Shown: positions 11,301 to 20,010 of the stretch, piece by piece | Layout: every line of letters begins with the position of its first letter | Numbering within the stretch: position 1 is the first letter of the stretch | NCBI GenBank assembly: GCA_009668205.1 | Contig: WJYM01000003.1 | Coordinates: 496,001-560,000, forward strand | Direction: 5' to 3' | DNA length: 64,000 bases | From: Enterobacteriaceae bacterium RIT691 | GTDB taxonomy: Bacteria; Pseudomonadota; Gammaproteobacteria; Enterobacterales; Enterobacteriaceae | The notes under the pieces: model-generated | Told to the model about the DNA's origin: nothing | What the model saw: only the letters and a program-made list of their open reading frames with translations | The model's database searches: none | Position numbers and translations under genes: made by a program

Positions 11301-11380
11301 AGTACGCCGCACAGGGTGATGGCGAGCGAAATTAAGATAGTCGCCACCGGGCGGTGAATGAAGAGCGCGAAAAACTTCAC
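8303..11380 (-). CDS. mdtC: MdtC, RND multidrug efflux subunit
   Basis: Proton-driven RND inner-membrane pump subunit. MdtB and MdtC form a heterotrimer (two MdtB, one MdtC) that works with MdtA and TolC to export bile salts, novobiocin and other compounds. 1025 residues, equal to E. coli. The N-terminal helix begins [17 protein letters not shown], and TM4 carries the proton-relay aspartates in [15 protein letters not shown]. The start is directly adjacent to the mdtB stop. Confidence 0.97.
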   Translation of the reverse strand: MKFFALFIHRPVATILISLAITLCGVLGFRLLPVAPLPQVDYPVIMISASLPGASPETMASSVATPLERSLGRIAGVNEMTSMSSLGSTRIILQFDFNRDINGAARDVQAAINAAQSLLPTGMPSRPTYRKANPSDAPIMILTLTSDTYSQGKLYDFASTQLAQTIAQIDGVGDVDVGGSSLPAVRVDLNPQALFNQGVSLDDVRSAINAANVRNPQGSIENGSQRWQLATNDELKTAAEYKPLIIHYNNGSTVRLSDVANVTDSVQDVRNAGMTNAKPAILLMIRKLPEANIIQTVDAIRAKLPDLKETIPAAIDLQIAQDRSPTIRASLDEVEQTLIISVALVILVVFLFLRSGRATIIPAVAVPVSLIGTFAAMYLCGFSLNNLSLMALTIATGFVVDDAIVVLENISRHLEAGMKPLQAALQGSREVGFTVLSMSLSLVAVFLPLLLMGGLPGRLLREFAVTLSVAIGISLAVSLTLTPMMCGWMLKSSKPHQPTRARGFGRLLVAMQQGYGKSLKWVLEHARLVGVVLLATIALNVWLYISIPKTFFPEQDTGVLMGNIQADQSISFQAMRGKLQDFMKIIREDKAVDNVTGFTGGSRVNSGMMFITLKSRSERNETAQQVIDRLRKKLAKEPGANLFLMAVQDIRVGGRQANAGYQYTLLSDNLADLREWTPKITKALANVPELADVNSDQQDNGAEMDLVYDRETMSRLGINVEAANSLLNNAFGQRQISTIYQPLNQYKVVMEVDPVYTQDISALNQMFVINSEGKAIPLSYFAKWQPANAPLSVNHQGLNAASTISFNLPTGKSLSEASDVINKTMTQLGVPNTVRGSFAGTAQVFQQTMNSQVILILAAIATVYIVLGMLYESYVHPLTILSTLPSAGVGALLALELFGAPFSLIALIGIMLLIGIVKKNAIMMVDFALEAQRKGNLSPEEAIFQACLLRFRPIMMTTLAALFGALPLVLSGGDGSELRQPLGITIVGGLVMSQLLTLYTTPVVYLFFDRLRLRFTRKPRQTVTD

Positions 11381-14300
11381 TTACGCCTCCTCTTCACGCG
11401 TTGGCAGACGGCTTTTCAGGTACAGCGACAGGCGGTCAAACAGCAGATAAATCACCGGCGTCGTGAAGAGCGTTAACACCTGGCTGACCAGCAAACCGCC
11501 GACCATCCCGATCCCCAGCGGACGACGCAGTTCAGCGCCCACCCCGGTGCTGAGCATCAGCGGCAGCGCACCCAGAAGGGCGGCGAGCGTGGTCATCAGA
11601 ATCGGGCGGAAACGCAATAAACAGGCCTGATAGATAGCCTCACGCGGCGGCATGCCCTGTTCGCGTTCCGCCGCGAGGGCGAAGTCGATCATCATGATTG
11701 CATTCTTCTTCACGATGCCGATAAGCAGGATAATGCCGATGATGGCGATCACATCCAGCTCGCTGCCGGAGACCCACAATGCCAGTAGTGCCCCGACGCC
11801 TGCGGTCGGCAGGGTGGAAAGAATGGTGATGGGATGAATAAAACTTTCGTACAGGATCCCAAGCACGATATACATCGCCACGACCGCCGCCACCACCAGC
11901 CACACGGTACTGCCCAGGGCGGACTGGAATGCCAGCGAACTGCCCTGGAATTCAGTGCGGATATCGACAGGCAGATTCAGCGTTTTTTCCGCCTCGGTGA
12001 TGGCTTTTACCGCATCGCCCAGAGAGGAATCCTGCGCCACGTTGAACGAAATGGTGGTCACCGGGAACTGATCGAGGTGGTTCACCGACAGCGGGGTAAA
12101 GCGTTCTTCCACTTTGGCGATGGCGTTAAGCGGCACGATGCCACCGCTGCTGCTGGTGATGCGAATATTATCCAGTGCCGTCAGCCCTGGCGTTTCGCTG
12201 GTATCGTGCTCCAGCACCACGCGATACTGGTTGGACTGGGTGTAAATGGTGGAAATCAGACGCTGGCCAAACGCGTTGTACAGTGCATTATCGACATCAG
12301 CCATGCTGATCCCTAAACGGCTGGCACTGTCGCGGTCGACGTTCACATAAGCGGCCAACCCTTTGTCCTGCCAGTCGCTGCTGACATCCTCAAGCTGTGG
12401 CAGTTTTTGCAGCTCGGTCATGAGCTGTGGCACCCACTCACTCAGCGCATCCAGTGAGTTGGCCTGCAGGCTGAACTGATACTGGGTGCGGCTGACGGTA
12501 GTATCAATCGTCAGGTCCTGGGTTGGCTGCAGATAAAGCGCAATGCCAGGGATACGGTCAATGGCGTGTTGCAGACGACGAATCACCTTCTGTACGCGGT
12601 CATCGCGCTCCGATAACGGCTTCAGGTTTATCTGCAAACGGGCACTGTTCAACGCCGGGTTGGTGCCGTCGACGCCGACAAATGACGTCAGGCTTTCCAC
12701 CGCCGGATCTTTCAGAATGATGTCAGAAACCTGTTCCTGACGCTGCGCCATGCTGGCAAACGACGCCGATTGGGGGGCCTGTAAGGTGCCCTGAATGATG
12801 CCGTTATCCTGAATCGGGAAGAAGCCTTTTGGAATAAAGACCCACAGCATAATTGACAGCGCCAGGGTGCTGAGCGCCACGCCGAGCGTGAGCCAGGGAT
12901 GGTTTAGCACTTTTGCAAGCATACGACCGTAGGCCGCAATCACACGTTCAAAGAACCGTTCGCTGGCACGCGAGAAACGGTTTTGCTTGCGCAGCGAGTC
13001 GTGGCTCAGCATACGCGCGCACATCATCGGGGTGAGCGTCAGCGAAACAACGGCGGAAATCAAAATGGCGACCGCGAGGGTGATGGCAAATTCCCGGAAC
13101 AGGCGACCCACAATATCGCCCATAAACAGCAGCGGGATCAGCACGGCAATCAGCGAGAAGGTGAGTGAGATAATGGTAAAGCCGATTTCGCCAGCCCCCT
13201 TCAGGGCGGCGTCCATCGGTTTCTCCCCTTTTTCGATATAGCGTGAAATGTTCTCGATTACCACGATGGCATCATCGACCACAAAGCCGGTGGCAATGGT
13301 TAAGGCCATCAGCGTCAGGTTATTGATCGAGAAATCGAGGAACACCATCACCGCGAATGTGCCCACCAGCGACAGCGGGACCGCGACGCCAGGAATAATG
13401 GTGGCCGGAACATTGCGCAGGAAAACGTAGATAATCATGACCACCAGCGCAATCGCCAGCATCAGTTCGAATTGGGTATCGCTGACGGACGCACGAATGT
13501 TGTTCGTTCTGTCAGAAAGGACTTTCACCTGCACGGATTTCGGCAGGCTGCTGGTGAGCTGTGGCAGCATCTGACGGATGCTGTCGGCAGTGGCGATAAT
13601 GTTCGCGCCGGGTTGGCGCTGGACGTTCATCACAATGGCCTGCTGCTTATTCGCCCAGGCACCCAGCCAGCTGTTTTCCGCCCCTTGCTCTACGGTCGCG
13701 ACAGCACCGAGGCGAATCGGTGCGCCGTTCTGATAGGCGATAATCAGCTTGCGATACTCTTCGGCTGACTGCATCTGGTCATTGGCCGAGAGCGTGACGG
13801 CGCGAGTCGGGCCATCCAGACTCCCTTTTGCCGAGTTGACGTTGGCATTGGTAATGGCCGTGCGCACGGTTTCGCTGGTCAGCCCAAGTGCGGCAATCGC
13901 CTGGGCATTCAGTTTCACGCGTACCGCCGGGCGTTGCCCGCCTGCGAGCGTCACCAGACCCACGCCCGAAACCTGGGAGATTTTCTGCGCCACGCGCGTT
14001 TCCACCATATCTTCCACCTGCGTCATGGGCAACGCAGAAGACGTGACGGCCAGCGTCATGATTGGCGGATCCGCCGGGTTCACTTTGCTGTAGACCGGAG
14101 GATTCGGCAGATCGCTCGGCAGCAGATTTGTCGCGGCGTTGATGGCTGCCTGGACTTCCTGCTCGGCGACATCAAGCGAAAGCTCCAGCTGGAACTGGAG
14201 GGTCACGACCGAAGCGCCGCCTGCGCTCTGGGACGACATTTGCTTAAGGCCAGACATCTGACCAAACTGGCGCTCAAGCGGCGCAGTAATCGACGATGTG

Positions 14301-14503
14301 ACCACGTCCGGGCTGGCGCCAGGATAAAGCGTGATGACCTGAATGGTCGGATAATCGACTTCCGGCAGGGCGGAAACAGGCAGGAAACGGTAGCCGATGA
14401 TCCCCGCCAGCAGAATGGCAATCATCATCAGCGTCGTGGCGACAGGACGGAGAATAAACAGACGGGACGGGCCGCCTGCGTTATTCGGGGGCTGCACGTG
14501 CAT
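11381..14503 (-). CDS. mdtB: MdtB, RND multidrug efflux subunit
   Basis: Second RND subunit of MdtABC-TolC. 1040 residues, equal to E. coli. Helix 1 is in [19 protein letters not shown], and TM4 contains [14 protein letters not shown] with the paired aspartates of the proton relay. It is homologous to MdtC throughout, reflecting duplication. The start codon overlaps the mdtA stop by 1 bp, indicating translational coupling. Confidence 0.97.
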   Translation of the reverse strand: MHVQPPNNAGGPSRLFILRPVATTLMMIAILLAGIIGYRFLPVSALPEVDYPTIQVITLYPGASPDVVTSSITAPLERQFGQMSGLKQMSSQSAGGASVVTLQFQLELSLDVAEQEVQAAINAATNLLPSDLPNPPVYSKVNPADPPIMTLAVTSSALPMTQVEDMVETRVAQKISQVSGVGLVTLAGGQRPAVRVKLNAQAIAALGLTSETVRTAITNANVNSAKGSLDGPTRAVTLSANDQMQSAEEYRKLIIAYQNGAPIRLGAVATVEQGAENSWLGAWANKQQAIVMNVQRQPGANIIATADSIRQMLPQLTSSLPKSVQVKVLSDRTNNIRASVSDTQFELMLAIALVVMIIYVFLRNVPATIIPGVAVPLSLVGTFAVMVFLDFSINNLTLMALTIATGFVVDDAIVVIENISRYIEKGEKPMDAALKGAGEIGFTIISLTFSLIAVLIPLLFMGDIVGRLFREFAITLAVAILISAVVSLTLTPMMCARMLSHDSLRKQNRFSRASERFFERVIAAYGRMLAKVLNHPWLTLGVALSTLALSIMLWVFIPKGFFPIQDNGIIQGTLQAPQSASFASMAQRQEQVSDIILKDPAVESLTSFVGVDGTNPALNSARLQINLKPLSERDDRVQKVIRRLQHAIDRIPGIALYLQPTQDLTIDTTVSRTQYQFSLQANSLDALSEWVPQLMTELQKLPQLEDVSSDWQDKGLAAYVNVDRDSASRLGISMADVDNALYNAFGQRLISTIYTQSNQYRVVLEHDTSETPGLTALDNIRITSSSGGIVPLNAIAKVEERFTPLSVNHLDQFPVTTISFNVAQDSSLGDAVKAITEAEKTLNLPVDIRTEFQGSSLAFQSALGSTVWLVVAAVVAMYIVLGILYESFIHPITILSTLPTAGVGALLALWVSGSELDVIAIIGIILLIGIVKKNAIMMIDFALAAEREQGMPPREAIYQACLLRFRPILMTTLAALLGALPLMLSTGVGAELRRPLGIGMVGGLLVSQVLTLFTTPVIYLLFDRLSLYLKSRLPTREEEA

Positions 14504-15732
14504 CAGGAGCGGGCTCCTTTTTTGCCACTGTGCTCAGCGGCCGGTTTATTCGCAGCAGCGCTGTGCGCTTCCACCACTTCCACTTTGGCACCTTCGGTCA
14601 GACGATCGATACCGTCGGTGACGACTTTATCCCCGGCAGACAGACCCGCGGTGATAACCACTTTCTGGCTGTCCTGAATACCCGGCACCACGATGTGTTT
14701 ACTGACTTTGTTCTCGCTATTCAGCACCCAAACGAAGTTGCCTTCGTTGCCCATTTGCAGGGCCGCTGTCGGGATAACCACCGCATTTTGTTCGGTATCG
14801 ACCAACAAACGGGCGTTGACGAACTGATTCGGGAACAGGGCATCATCCTGATTGTTGAAGCGGGCTTTCAGCTTGATGGTGCCGGTCGTCGCATCGATTT
14901 GGTTATCCAGGCTTAACAGCGTACCGCTGCTGAGCTTCTGTTTATTGGTACGGTCCCAGGCTTCGACAATCAGAGATTGACCGGTTTTTTGCGCCTGAAC
15001 CACGGTGGCGATGTCATTTTCCGGCAGCGTAAAGACCAGATCGATAGGGTGAGTCTGGGTTAATACGACAATGCCCGTGGTGTCACCGGTGGAAATCTGG
15101 TTGCCGATATCAACCTGTTTCAAGCCCACTCGCCCGTCGATAGGGGCGGTGATGCGTGTCCAGTCCAGCTGCAGCTGTGCGCTGGCGACGCTGGCTTCAT
15201 CGGCTTTGACGGTGCCCAGGCTTTCGGTGACCAGCGCGGACTGAGTGTCCAGATCCTGACGGGAGATCAGATTCGTTTTAACCAACTGCTGGTAGCGGGA
15301 TAAATCGCGGCGGGCATTGGCAAGCGTGGCATTATCTTTCGCCAGTTGCCCCTGTGCTTGCGCCAGTGCCACTTTAAACTGGCTTGGATCGATTTCTGCC
15401 AGCAAATCACCGGCTTTAACCTGCTGACCTTCCTGGAAGTGCAGGGCCAACAGTTGACCGTCCACACGACTTCGCACCGTGACGGTATTGGCTGCCGTGA
15501 TGGTCCCAAGACCCGTGAGATAACGTGGCACTGCTTCACTGGTGGCGGTTGCCGCCTGAACAGGGGCCAGCGCGCCGCTAAAGCGACCTCCATGGCGGCC
15601 ACCGCCCTGCTGTGCGGCTGCGGTGTTGCCTGATTCGCTGCTGCCGCTGGTGTGCCAGTAATACACGGCGGCACCGGCCACAATCACGATACCCAGCGCG
15701 GCTAACCAACGCGATTTATTGCTGCCTTTCAT
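14503..15732 (-). CDS. mdtA: MdtA, periplasmic adaptor of MdtABC efflux pump
   Basis: Membrane-fusion protein linking MdtBC to TolC. An N-terminal membrane anchor (about residues 8-26, [18 protein letters not shown]) is followed by a Gly-rich linker, biotinyl-lipoyl half motifs ([20 protein letters not shown]), an alpha-helical hairpin (about residues 120-180) and a beta-barrel domain. 409 residues against 415 in E. coli. First gene of mdtABCD-baeSR, with a candidate BaeR box upstream. Confidence 0.96.
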   Translation of the reverse strand: MKGSNKSRWLAALGIVIVAGAAVYYWHTSGSSESGNTAAAQQGGGRHGGRFSGALAPVQAATATSEAVPRYLTGLGTITAANTVTVRSRVDGQLLALHFQEGQQVKAGDLLAEIDPSQFKVALAQAQGQLAKDNATLANARRDLSRYQQLVKTNLISRQDLDTQSALVTESLGTVKADEASVASAQLQLDWTRITAPIDGRVGLKQVDIGNQISTGDTTGIVVLTQTHPIDLVFTLPENDIATVVQAQKTGQSLIVEAWDRTNKQKLSSGTLLSLDNQIDATTGTIKLKARFNNQDDALFPNQFVNARLLVDTEQNAVVIPTAALQMGNEGNFVWVLNSENKVSKHIVVPGIQDSQKVVITAGLSAGDKVVTDGIDRLTEGAKVEVVEAHSAAANKPAAEHSGKKGARS

Positions 15733-15795
15733 CGTTATACGTATCTCGTCCTGAAAACTTTCTCGGAATGATACTAGTTTAGTAACGGAACCCCC

Positions 15796-15813
15796 CGGAA
15801 AAATGGAGGAAAT
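15796..15813 (-). promoter_or_regulatory. Candidate BaeR box upstream of mdtA
   Basis: On the reverse strand ATTTCCTCCATTTTTCCG matches the reported BaeR box TTTTTCTCCATDATTGGC at 13 of 18 positions, including the central CTCCAT core. It lies 64-81 bp before the mdtA start, as expected for an activator site. It would make the operon autoregulated. Consensus from memory. Confidence 0.55.
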
Positions 15814-15875
15814 ATGAAAGACTGTCTGGAAACGTCTGAATGACGGGTGTTTTGAATCGTGTATCTGGTTTTATA

Positions 15876-15998
15876 GCCAAATAATTCGAGTTGCAGGCAG
15901 GCGGCAAGGGAGCTCATCCCCAGGAGCTTACTTTAGTCAGTGACTGGGGTGAGAGAGTGCAGCCAACGCACCTGAAGCTTGAAGAATGCAGGCTATAG
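15876..15998. repeat. ERIC element (copy 1)
   Basis: About 123 bp containing the ERIC core: ATCCCCAGGAGCTTAC, then GTGACTGGGGTGAG, then GCAGCCAACGCA and CTGAAGCTTGAAG. The CCCCAG and CTGGGG parts form the central stem-loop typical of this 127-bp enterobacterial intergenic repeat. It fills the space between the mdtA promoter region and the ibs/sib unit. A second copy is at 47955-48080. Confidence 0.88.
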
Positions 15999-16009
15999 GG
16001 GCTGAAAAC

Positions 16010-16149
16010 GGGAAAGGCCCTGCCAGGCAGGGCCTTGAAAAGGAAAAGGGTTATGATGAAGTTAGTCATCATACTGGTCATTCTCTTAGTGATAAGTTTC
16101 GCGACTTACTAAGAGACCAGAGGGGGGAGAAATCCCTCCTCGCCCTTTA
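16010..16149 (-). ncRNA. Sib antitoxin antisense RNA
   Basis: On the reverse strand an RNA of about 140 nt is expected to start near 16149, run antisense to the whole ibs reading frame, and end at a terminator hairpin AAGGCCCTGCC/GGCAGGGCCTT (16019-16040) followed by TCCCGTTTTC. Its first part (GGGTAAAGGGCGAGGAGGGA) resembles the 5' end of E. coli Sib RNAs. Sib RNAs pair with ibs mRNA and block translation. E. coli sibA and sibB lie in the same neighbourhood beside mdtA. The exact 5' end is inferred from the promoter. Confidence 0.85.
16053..16112 (+). CDS. Ibs-family type I toxin peptide
   Basis: Nineteen codons encode MMKLVIILVILLVISFATY, a single hydrophobic helix that differs from my recollection of E. 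coli IbsC (MMRLVIILIVLLLISFSAY) at only a few positions. Ibs peptides insert in the inner membrane and depolarise it when overproduced. The ribosome site AAAAGG lies 5-12 bp upstream and is itself covered by the antisense Sib RNA. The frame lies between an ERIC repeat and yegD. It is too short for ordinary gene callers and is usually missed. Which paralogue (A-E) it corresponds to cannot be said. Confidence 0.88.
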   Translation: MMKLVIILVILLVISFATY

Positions 16150-16155
16150 CCCCCA

Positions 16156-16184
16156 ACGTTAGGTTGAAAAAGCAGCAAAGTCAA
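16156..16184 (-). promoter_or_regulatory. Promoter of the Sib antisense RNA
   Basis: Reverse strand: TTGACT at 16184-16179, a 17-bp spacer, and TAACGT at 16161-16156. It is a near-consensus sigma-70 promoter, placing the RNA start about 7 nt further on near 16149. This fits strong constitutive Sib expression as described in E. coli. Confidence 0.75.
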
Positions 16185-16211
16185 TCCACGCTTTTCGGGC
16201 AGGATCGCGTT

Positions 16212-17579
16212 TTACGCAAATACCACCTGTGCCCAACGGGCCAGTCCGGCGGTAACGGAACCGAAATCATCGCCACCGGCAATTTCAATGCCCGGTAACT
16301 GCTGGGCCAACGCTTTTTTGATCAACGGCGAACGTGCGCTCCCCCCGGTCAGATAAATAACGTCTGGTTTTTCACGTCCGTTATCCAGCGCTAACTGTAC
16401 CTGTTCCAGAATGCGCGTCAGCGGTTGGTTTAACGCGGCTTCTAATCCCAACTGGTTAATGTCGGCTGCCAGCCCTGCACTCAGGAACGGCAGTTCAGTG
16501 GTGATATCGGCTTTGTCGGAGAGGGCAATTTTGCTCTCTTCAGCGCTACGGACCAGGCGATAGCTCAGGCGCTGTTGCCAGGTTTTCACCAGCAGCGATA
16601 CGCTATCGGCATTGCGAGCGTCGCGGACCAAATCGCGCAGCATACGGCCATTCGCCGCACTGTAAAAATCAGTCTGTGCCGGTACGTCGTTAATCGCGAC
16701 CGCGTTCCACCACGGCAGGACGGGCAGGGCGATGCCTTTTTCGGTTTCGCCACCCATACCGAGTAATGGCATCAGGCATTTGAACGCCAACGCGATGTCG
16801 AGGTCATTCCCTCCGACGCGGCAACCGCTGTGTCCGAGGAGGCTGCCTTCGCGTTCGCGGAGGGCGCGCCATTGTGGACCCATCAGCAGCAGCGAGCAGT
16901 CGGTGGTACCGCCGCCGATATCGACAACCAGCACGCGTTTTTCTTCGGTCAGCGTCGCTTCAAAATCAAGCCCCGCGGCGACGGGCTCATACTGGAAGAC
17001 CACGTCCCGGAATCCGGCACGCAGCGCGGCACGTTCCAGAATGCCCTGCGCCTGATTGTTGGCCTCATCACCGCCCAGCCCCTGGAAGTTAATCGGGCGG
17101 CCAATCACCGCCTGTGTAATGCTTTCCGGGAGCTGCGTTTCTGCCCGCTGTTTAATGTGCAGCATCATTGCGCAGACCAAATCTTCAAACAGCGCGACCT
17201 GCTGAGGCTTGAGCCCGCTGGCCCCGAGGAAGGACTTTGGTGATTTTACGAAATAAACTTCTTCCGGATCGTCAATATACTGACGCAGAGATGCCAGCCC
17301 GAACTGCACGCTGTTGGGTAACACATCAATATCTTCTTCGCGGTTGAAGCGAATCGCACGACGCAGCAGCGCTTCCGTTTCATCGCCGGTGGCCGGGACA
17401 TCGTGCAGACGGTAGAGCCACTCGCTGACCGCTTCACGCGTCGGTGCGCAAAGCATTGACGGTAAGAGTGAGCTGCCGTTTTCAAGCGTCAAAAGCTGCG
17501 GATTCTCGTCGCGCATGACGGCCACTGAGCAGTTGGCCGTCCCATAGTCAAAACCAATAAACACCGTAAAATTCCCCAT
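16212..17579 (-). CDS. yegD: YegD, Hsp70-family actin-like ATPase
   Basis: Member of the Hsp70/actin ATPase superfamily without the C-terminal substrate-binding domain; its cellular role is not established. The phosphate-1 motif is in FIGFDYGTANCSVAV (residues 5-19), the phosphate-2 motif in VLVVDIGGGTTDCSL and the adenosine motif in VIYLTGGSARSPLI. The start MGNFTVFIGFDYG at 17579 gives 455 residues (450 in E. coli). The frame is open to 17648, but the extra 23 residues are not family-like. Divergent from alkA. Confidence 0.92.
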   Translation of the reverse strand: MGNFTVFIGFDYGTANCSVAVMRDENPQLLTLENGSSLLPSMLCAPTREAVSEWLYRLHDVPATGDETEALLRRAIRFNREEDIDVLPNSVQFGLASLRQYIDDPEEVYFVKSPKSFLGASGLKPQQVALFEDLVCAMMLHIKQRAETQLPESITQAVIGRPINFQGLGGDEANNQAQGILERAALRAGFRDVVFQYEPVAAGLDFEATLTEEKRVLVVDIGGGTTDCSLLLMGPQWRALREREGSLLGHSGCRVGGNDLDIALAFKCLMPLLGMGGETEKGIALPVLPWWNAVAINDVPAQTDFYSAANGRMLRDLVRDARNADSVSLLVKTWQQRLSYRLVRSAEESKIALSDKADITTELPFLSAGLAADINQLGLEAALNQPLTRILEQVQLALDNGREKPDVIYLTGGSARSPLIKKALAQQLPGIEIAGGDDFGSVTAGLARWAQVVFA

Positions 17580-17701
17580 GCCAGTGAAGAAAAAGGCGAC
17601 GACTTTAGCCCAATGTGGTGCAGGCGACAAGTCAGAATATGATAGCAAGGCAGGAATCGTGCTAAGCGGTTATGCTGTAGTCACTTTTTTGAGGAGACCC
17701 C

Positions 17702-18544
17702 ATGTTGACGTTATCCTGGCAGGCGCCCTACGACTGGGAGTGGATGTTTGGCTTTTTGAATGCCCGTACCGTGGAGGGCGTTGAGCGCTTTGACGCCGGT
17801 TCGTACATCCGTAGTTTTGCGCTGGGTGCGCACCGTGGGCTGATTCAGGTGACGCCCGACCCGCAAACTCAAACGCTGAAGGTGGTGCTCTCCAAAGGGT
17901 TATTGCCGGTGCAGGCGCAGTGTCTGGCCAAAATTGAACAGCTCTTTGATTTGCGCTGCGATCCGCAGAACGTGTCAGCGGCTTTGGGCTCCCTGGCGGC
18001 GGCACGCCCGGGCTTGCGCCTTCCAGGCTGTCTCGACCCCTTCGAACAGGGCGTTCGGGCGATTTTAGGGCAGCTGGTGAGCGTGTCGATGGCGGCAAAA
18101 CTGACCAGCCGGGTGGCGACACTTTACGGGACTCCGCTTGAGGATGCGCCGGGGTTTGTCTGTTTTCCTACGCCTGAACAACTGGTGGTTGCTGACGCCC
18201 TGGTCCTTAAAGGATTAGGGATGCCGGTGAAAAGGGCCGAGTCGCTCATTCATCTGGCGCAGGCCGCGCTTTCCGGTGAGCTGCCACTCACCCTTCCTGA
18301 AAATGTCGACGCGGGAATGAAGCAGCTGCAAAAGCTCCCCGGGATTGGTCGCTGGACGGCGAATTATTATGCGCTGCGAGGCTGGCAGGCGAAGGATGTG
18401 TTCCTGCCAGACGACTATCTCATCAAACAACGCTTTCCGGGCATGACACCCGCGAAAATCCGTCGCTATGCGGAGCGCTGGCAGCCCTGGCGCTCCTATG
18501 CGTTACTGCATATCTGGTACAGCGACGGATTTAAGCCGGATTAA
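17702..18544 (+). CDS. alkA: AlkA, 3-methyladenine DNA glycosylase II
   Basis: Base-excision repair glycosylase removing 3-methyladenine and other alkylated bases. An N-terminal TBP-like domain is followed by the helix-hairpin-helix (LPGIGRWTANYYALRG, residues 212-227). Asp238 in VFLPDDYL corresponds to the catalytic aspartate of E. coli AlkA. 280 residues (282 in E. coli). GAGGAGACCCC precedes the ATG. In E. coli it is induced by methylated Ada; I could not find a convincing Ada box here. Its last 4 bp overlap the 3' end of the opposing MFS gene. Confidence 0.95.
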   Translation: MLTLSWQAPYDWEWMFGFLNARTVEGVERFDAGSYIRSFALGAHRGLIQVTPDPQTQTLKVVLSKGLLPVQAQCLAKIEQLFDLRCDPQNVSAALGSLAAARPGLRLPGCLDPFEQGVRAILGQLVSVSMAAKLTSRVATLYGTPLEDAPGFVCFPTPEQLVVADALVLKGLGMPVKRAESLIHLAQAALSGELPLTLPENVDAGMKQLQKLPGIGRWTANYYALRGWQAKDVFLPDDYLIKQRFPGMTPAKIRRYAERWQPWRSYALLHIWYSDGFKPD

Positions 18545-19791
18545 TGCGTATGCTGCTCCCGGGTAGCGCTGCCTTGCGCCTGTTGCCCGGAAATCACGAT
18601 CCCACGGGTTTCGCGACCAAACGCCACAAACACGCAAATCAGGATCGCGACGGTGCCCGCGACCAGCGCCATTGCCAGACCGTAGTTCCCGCCATTGGCC
18701 TCTGCAATACGCGCCTGCAGCGTGGCGTTGACTGAAGCCAGCAGGTTCCCCAATTGATAGACAAATCCGGGTAAGACAGCACGGGCATTGGCGGGTACCA
18801 GTTCATTGAGGTACGTCGGAACCACACCCCAGGCGCCTTGCACCATAAACTGCATCAGGAAGGCACCAAGACCAATATTGAACGATCCGGTCGAGAAGGC
18901 CCACAGCGGAAGGACGGGCAGCGCGAGAAACGCTGCAATCATCATGGTTTTCTTACGGCCAATTTTCTCCGAAAGCGAGCCGAAGAAGACCCCGCCTATC
19001 ATCGCAGCAATGTTATAGCCAATTGCAATTAAGCTGACGGTATGAGGATCAAAACCATGCTGAACTTTCAGGAAGGTGGGGTAGAGGTCCTGGGTGCCGT
19101 GGCTGAAGAAATTAAAGCAGGCCATCAGCAGCACCAGATACACGCACAGCTTCCAGTGCGATTTCAGCACGGGCAGCAGCGCGGAGCTCTCGTTACGCGC
19201 GCGGGCCGCCAGCCAAACCGGAGATTCCGGGACTTTGAACCAGATATAAGGCAGTAGAAAAATAGGCAACGCGCCAATCAGGAACATCCCGCGCCAGCCG
19301 ACGGTGCTGTAAAACAGGCCAAAGATGATTGAGGCCAGCAGATAGCCACACGGATAGCCCGCCTGAAAGATGCCGGACATCAGCCCACGCGAGCGATCCG
19401 GGATGGTTTCCATCGCCAGCGAAGACGCCACGCCCCAGATCCCGCCCATCGCAATACCGTACAGCAAACGCAGAACCAGGAAGGTGGTAAACGTCGGTGA
19501 CCAGGCGGAGAGCAGCTCAAAAATGCTGAACATCAGAATATTGAGCATCAGAATGGGGCGGCGGCCAAATTTTTCCGCCAGCCGTCCGAACACCAGTGCG
19601 CCAATCGGGCGCACCGCCAGCGTCAGCATTATGGCGATGGAGACCTCGGACACGGAGGCGTGGAACCAGGTGGCCAGGTCGCTTAACACAAAGACCAGGA
19701 TGAAGAAATCGAAGGCGTCGAGCATCCAGCTGGAAAAGCTGGCGACGGCGACATGCTTTTGGGTAACAGTCCAGTTAAAAGGCGTATTCAT
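18541..19791 (-). CDS. MFS transporter, sialate/lactate (SHS)-like
   Basis: Twelve-helix MFS permease of 416 residues. The start MNTPFNWTVTQKH at 19791 is preceded by an AGGA site; upstream codons to 19854 are not family-like. Motif A is GRLAEKFGRRPILM (loop 2-3) with a second copy GSLSEKIGRKKTMM (loop 8-9), and TM1 carries SSWMLDAFDFFILVFVLSDL, the WxxDAFDFF signature of the sialate:H+ and JEN-type carboxylate transporters. A monocarboxylate or sialic acid is therefore a plausible substrate, but this is inference. It has no counterpart at this place in K-12. A candidate palindromic operator lies upstream. Tail-to-tail overlap with alkA. Confidence 0.85.
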   Translation of the reverse strand: MNTPFNWTVTQKHVAVASFSSWMLDAFDFFILVFVLSDLATWFHASVSEVSIAIMLTLAVRPIGALVFGRLAEKFGRRPILMLNILMFSIFELLSAWSPTFTTFLVLRLLYGIAMGGIWGVASSLAMETIPDRSRGLMSGIFQAGYPCGYLLASIIFGLFYSTVGWRGMFLIGALPIFLLPYIWFKVPESPVWLAARARNESSALLPVLKSHWKLCVYLVLLMACFNFFSHGTQDLYPTFLKVQHGFDPHTVSLIAIGYNIAAMIGGVFFGSLSEKIGRKKTMMIAAFLALPVLPLWAFSTGSFNIGLGAFLMQFMVQGAWGVVPTYLNELVPANARAVLPGFVYQLGNLLASVNATLQARIAEANGGNYGLAMALVAGTVAILICVFVAFGRETRGIVISGQQAQGSATREQHTH

Positions 19792-19908
19792 GAGCAATGT
19801 CCTGATTGTGGCTGTGCAATAGACAGCGGCGGCGATCAGGTGTTGTGCGGGCAAGATGTTCGACAGTACCTGTCACCAGGAAAGGCTTCTTTGTTATGCA
19901 TTTGTATA

Positions 19909-19918
19909 TTACATGTAA
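19909..19918. promoter_or_regulatory. Candidate palindromic operator upstream of the MFS gene
   Basis: Perfect 10-bp palindrome TTACATGTAA inside the AT-rich TTTGTATATTACATGTAAAG, 118 bp before the MFS start. Its location between the dgcE terminator and the MFS gene suggests a regulator site, possibly for a GntR-type repressor. No regulator gene is adjacent. Confidence 0.3.
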
Positions 19919-19972
19919 AGAATAGTTAGTTAGCAGGTTAATGGTTAGTAATTGTAAATAATAGCGTCATAA

Positions 19973-20003
19973 TGAAAATGGGCCCGCTGCAGGCACAGCG
20001 GGC
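19973..20003 (-). terminator. Rho-independent terminator after dgcE
   Basis: Reverse strand: stem GCCCGCTG / CAGCGGGC (20003-19982) with a 6-nt loop, then CCATTTTCATT. It lies 8 bp after the dgcE stop and separates dgcE from the MFS gene on the same strand. Confidence 0.7.
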
Positions 20004-20010
20004 GAAGGGA

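Noticed and set aside
17630-17701. Ada box upstream of alkA
   Set aside because: I looked for AAAGCAAA or AAAGCGCA-type sequences and found only weak partial matches such as TAGCAAGG, which is not enough to call a site.
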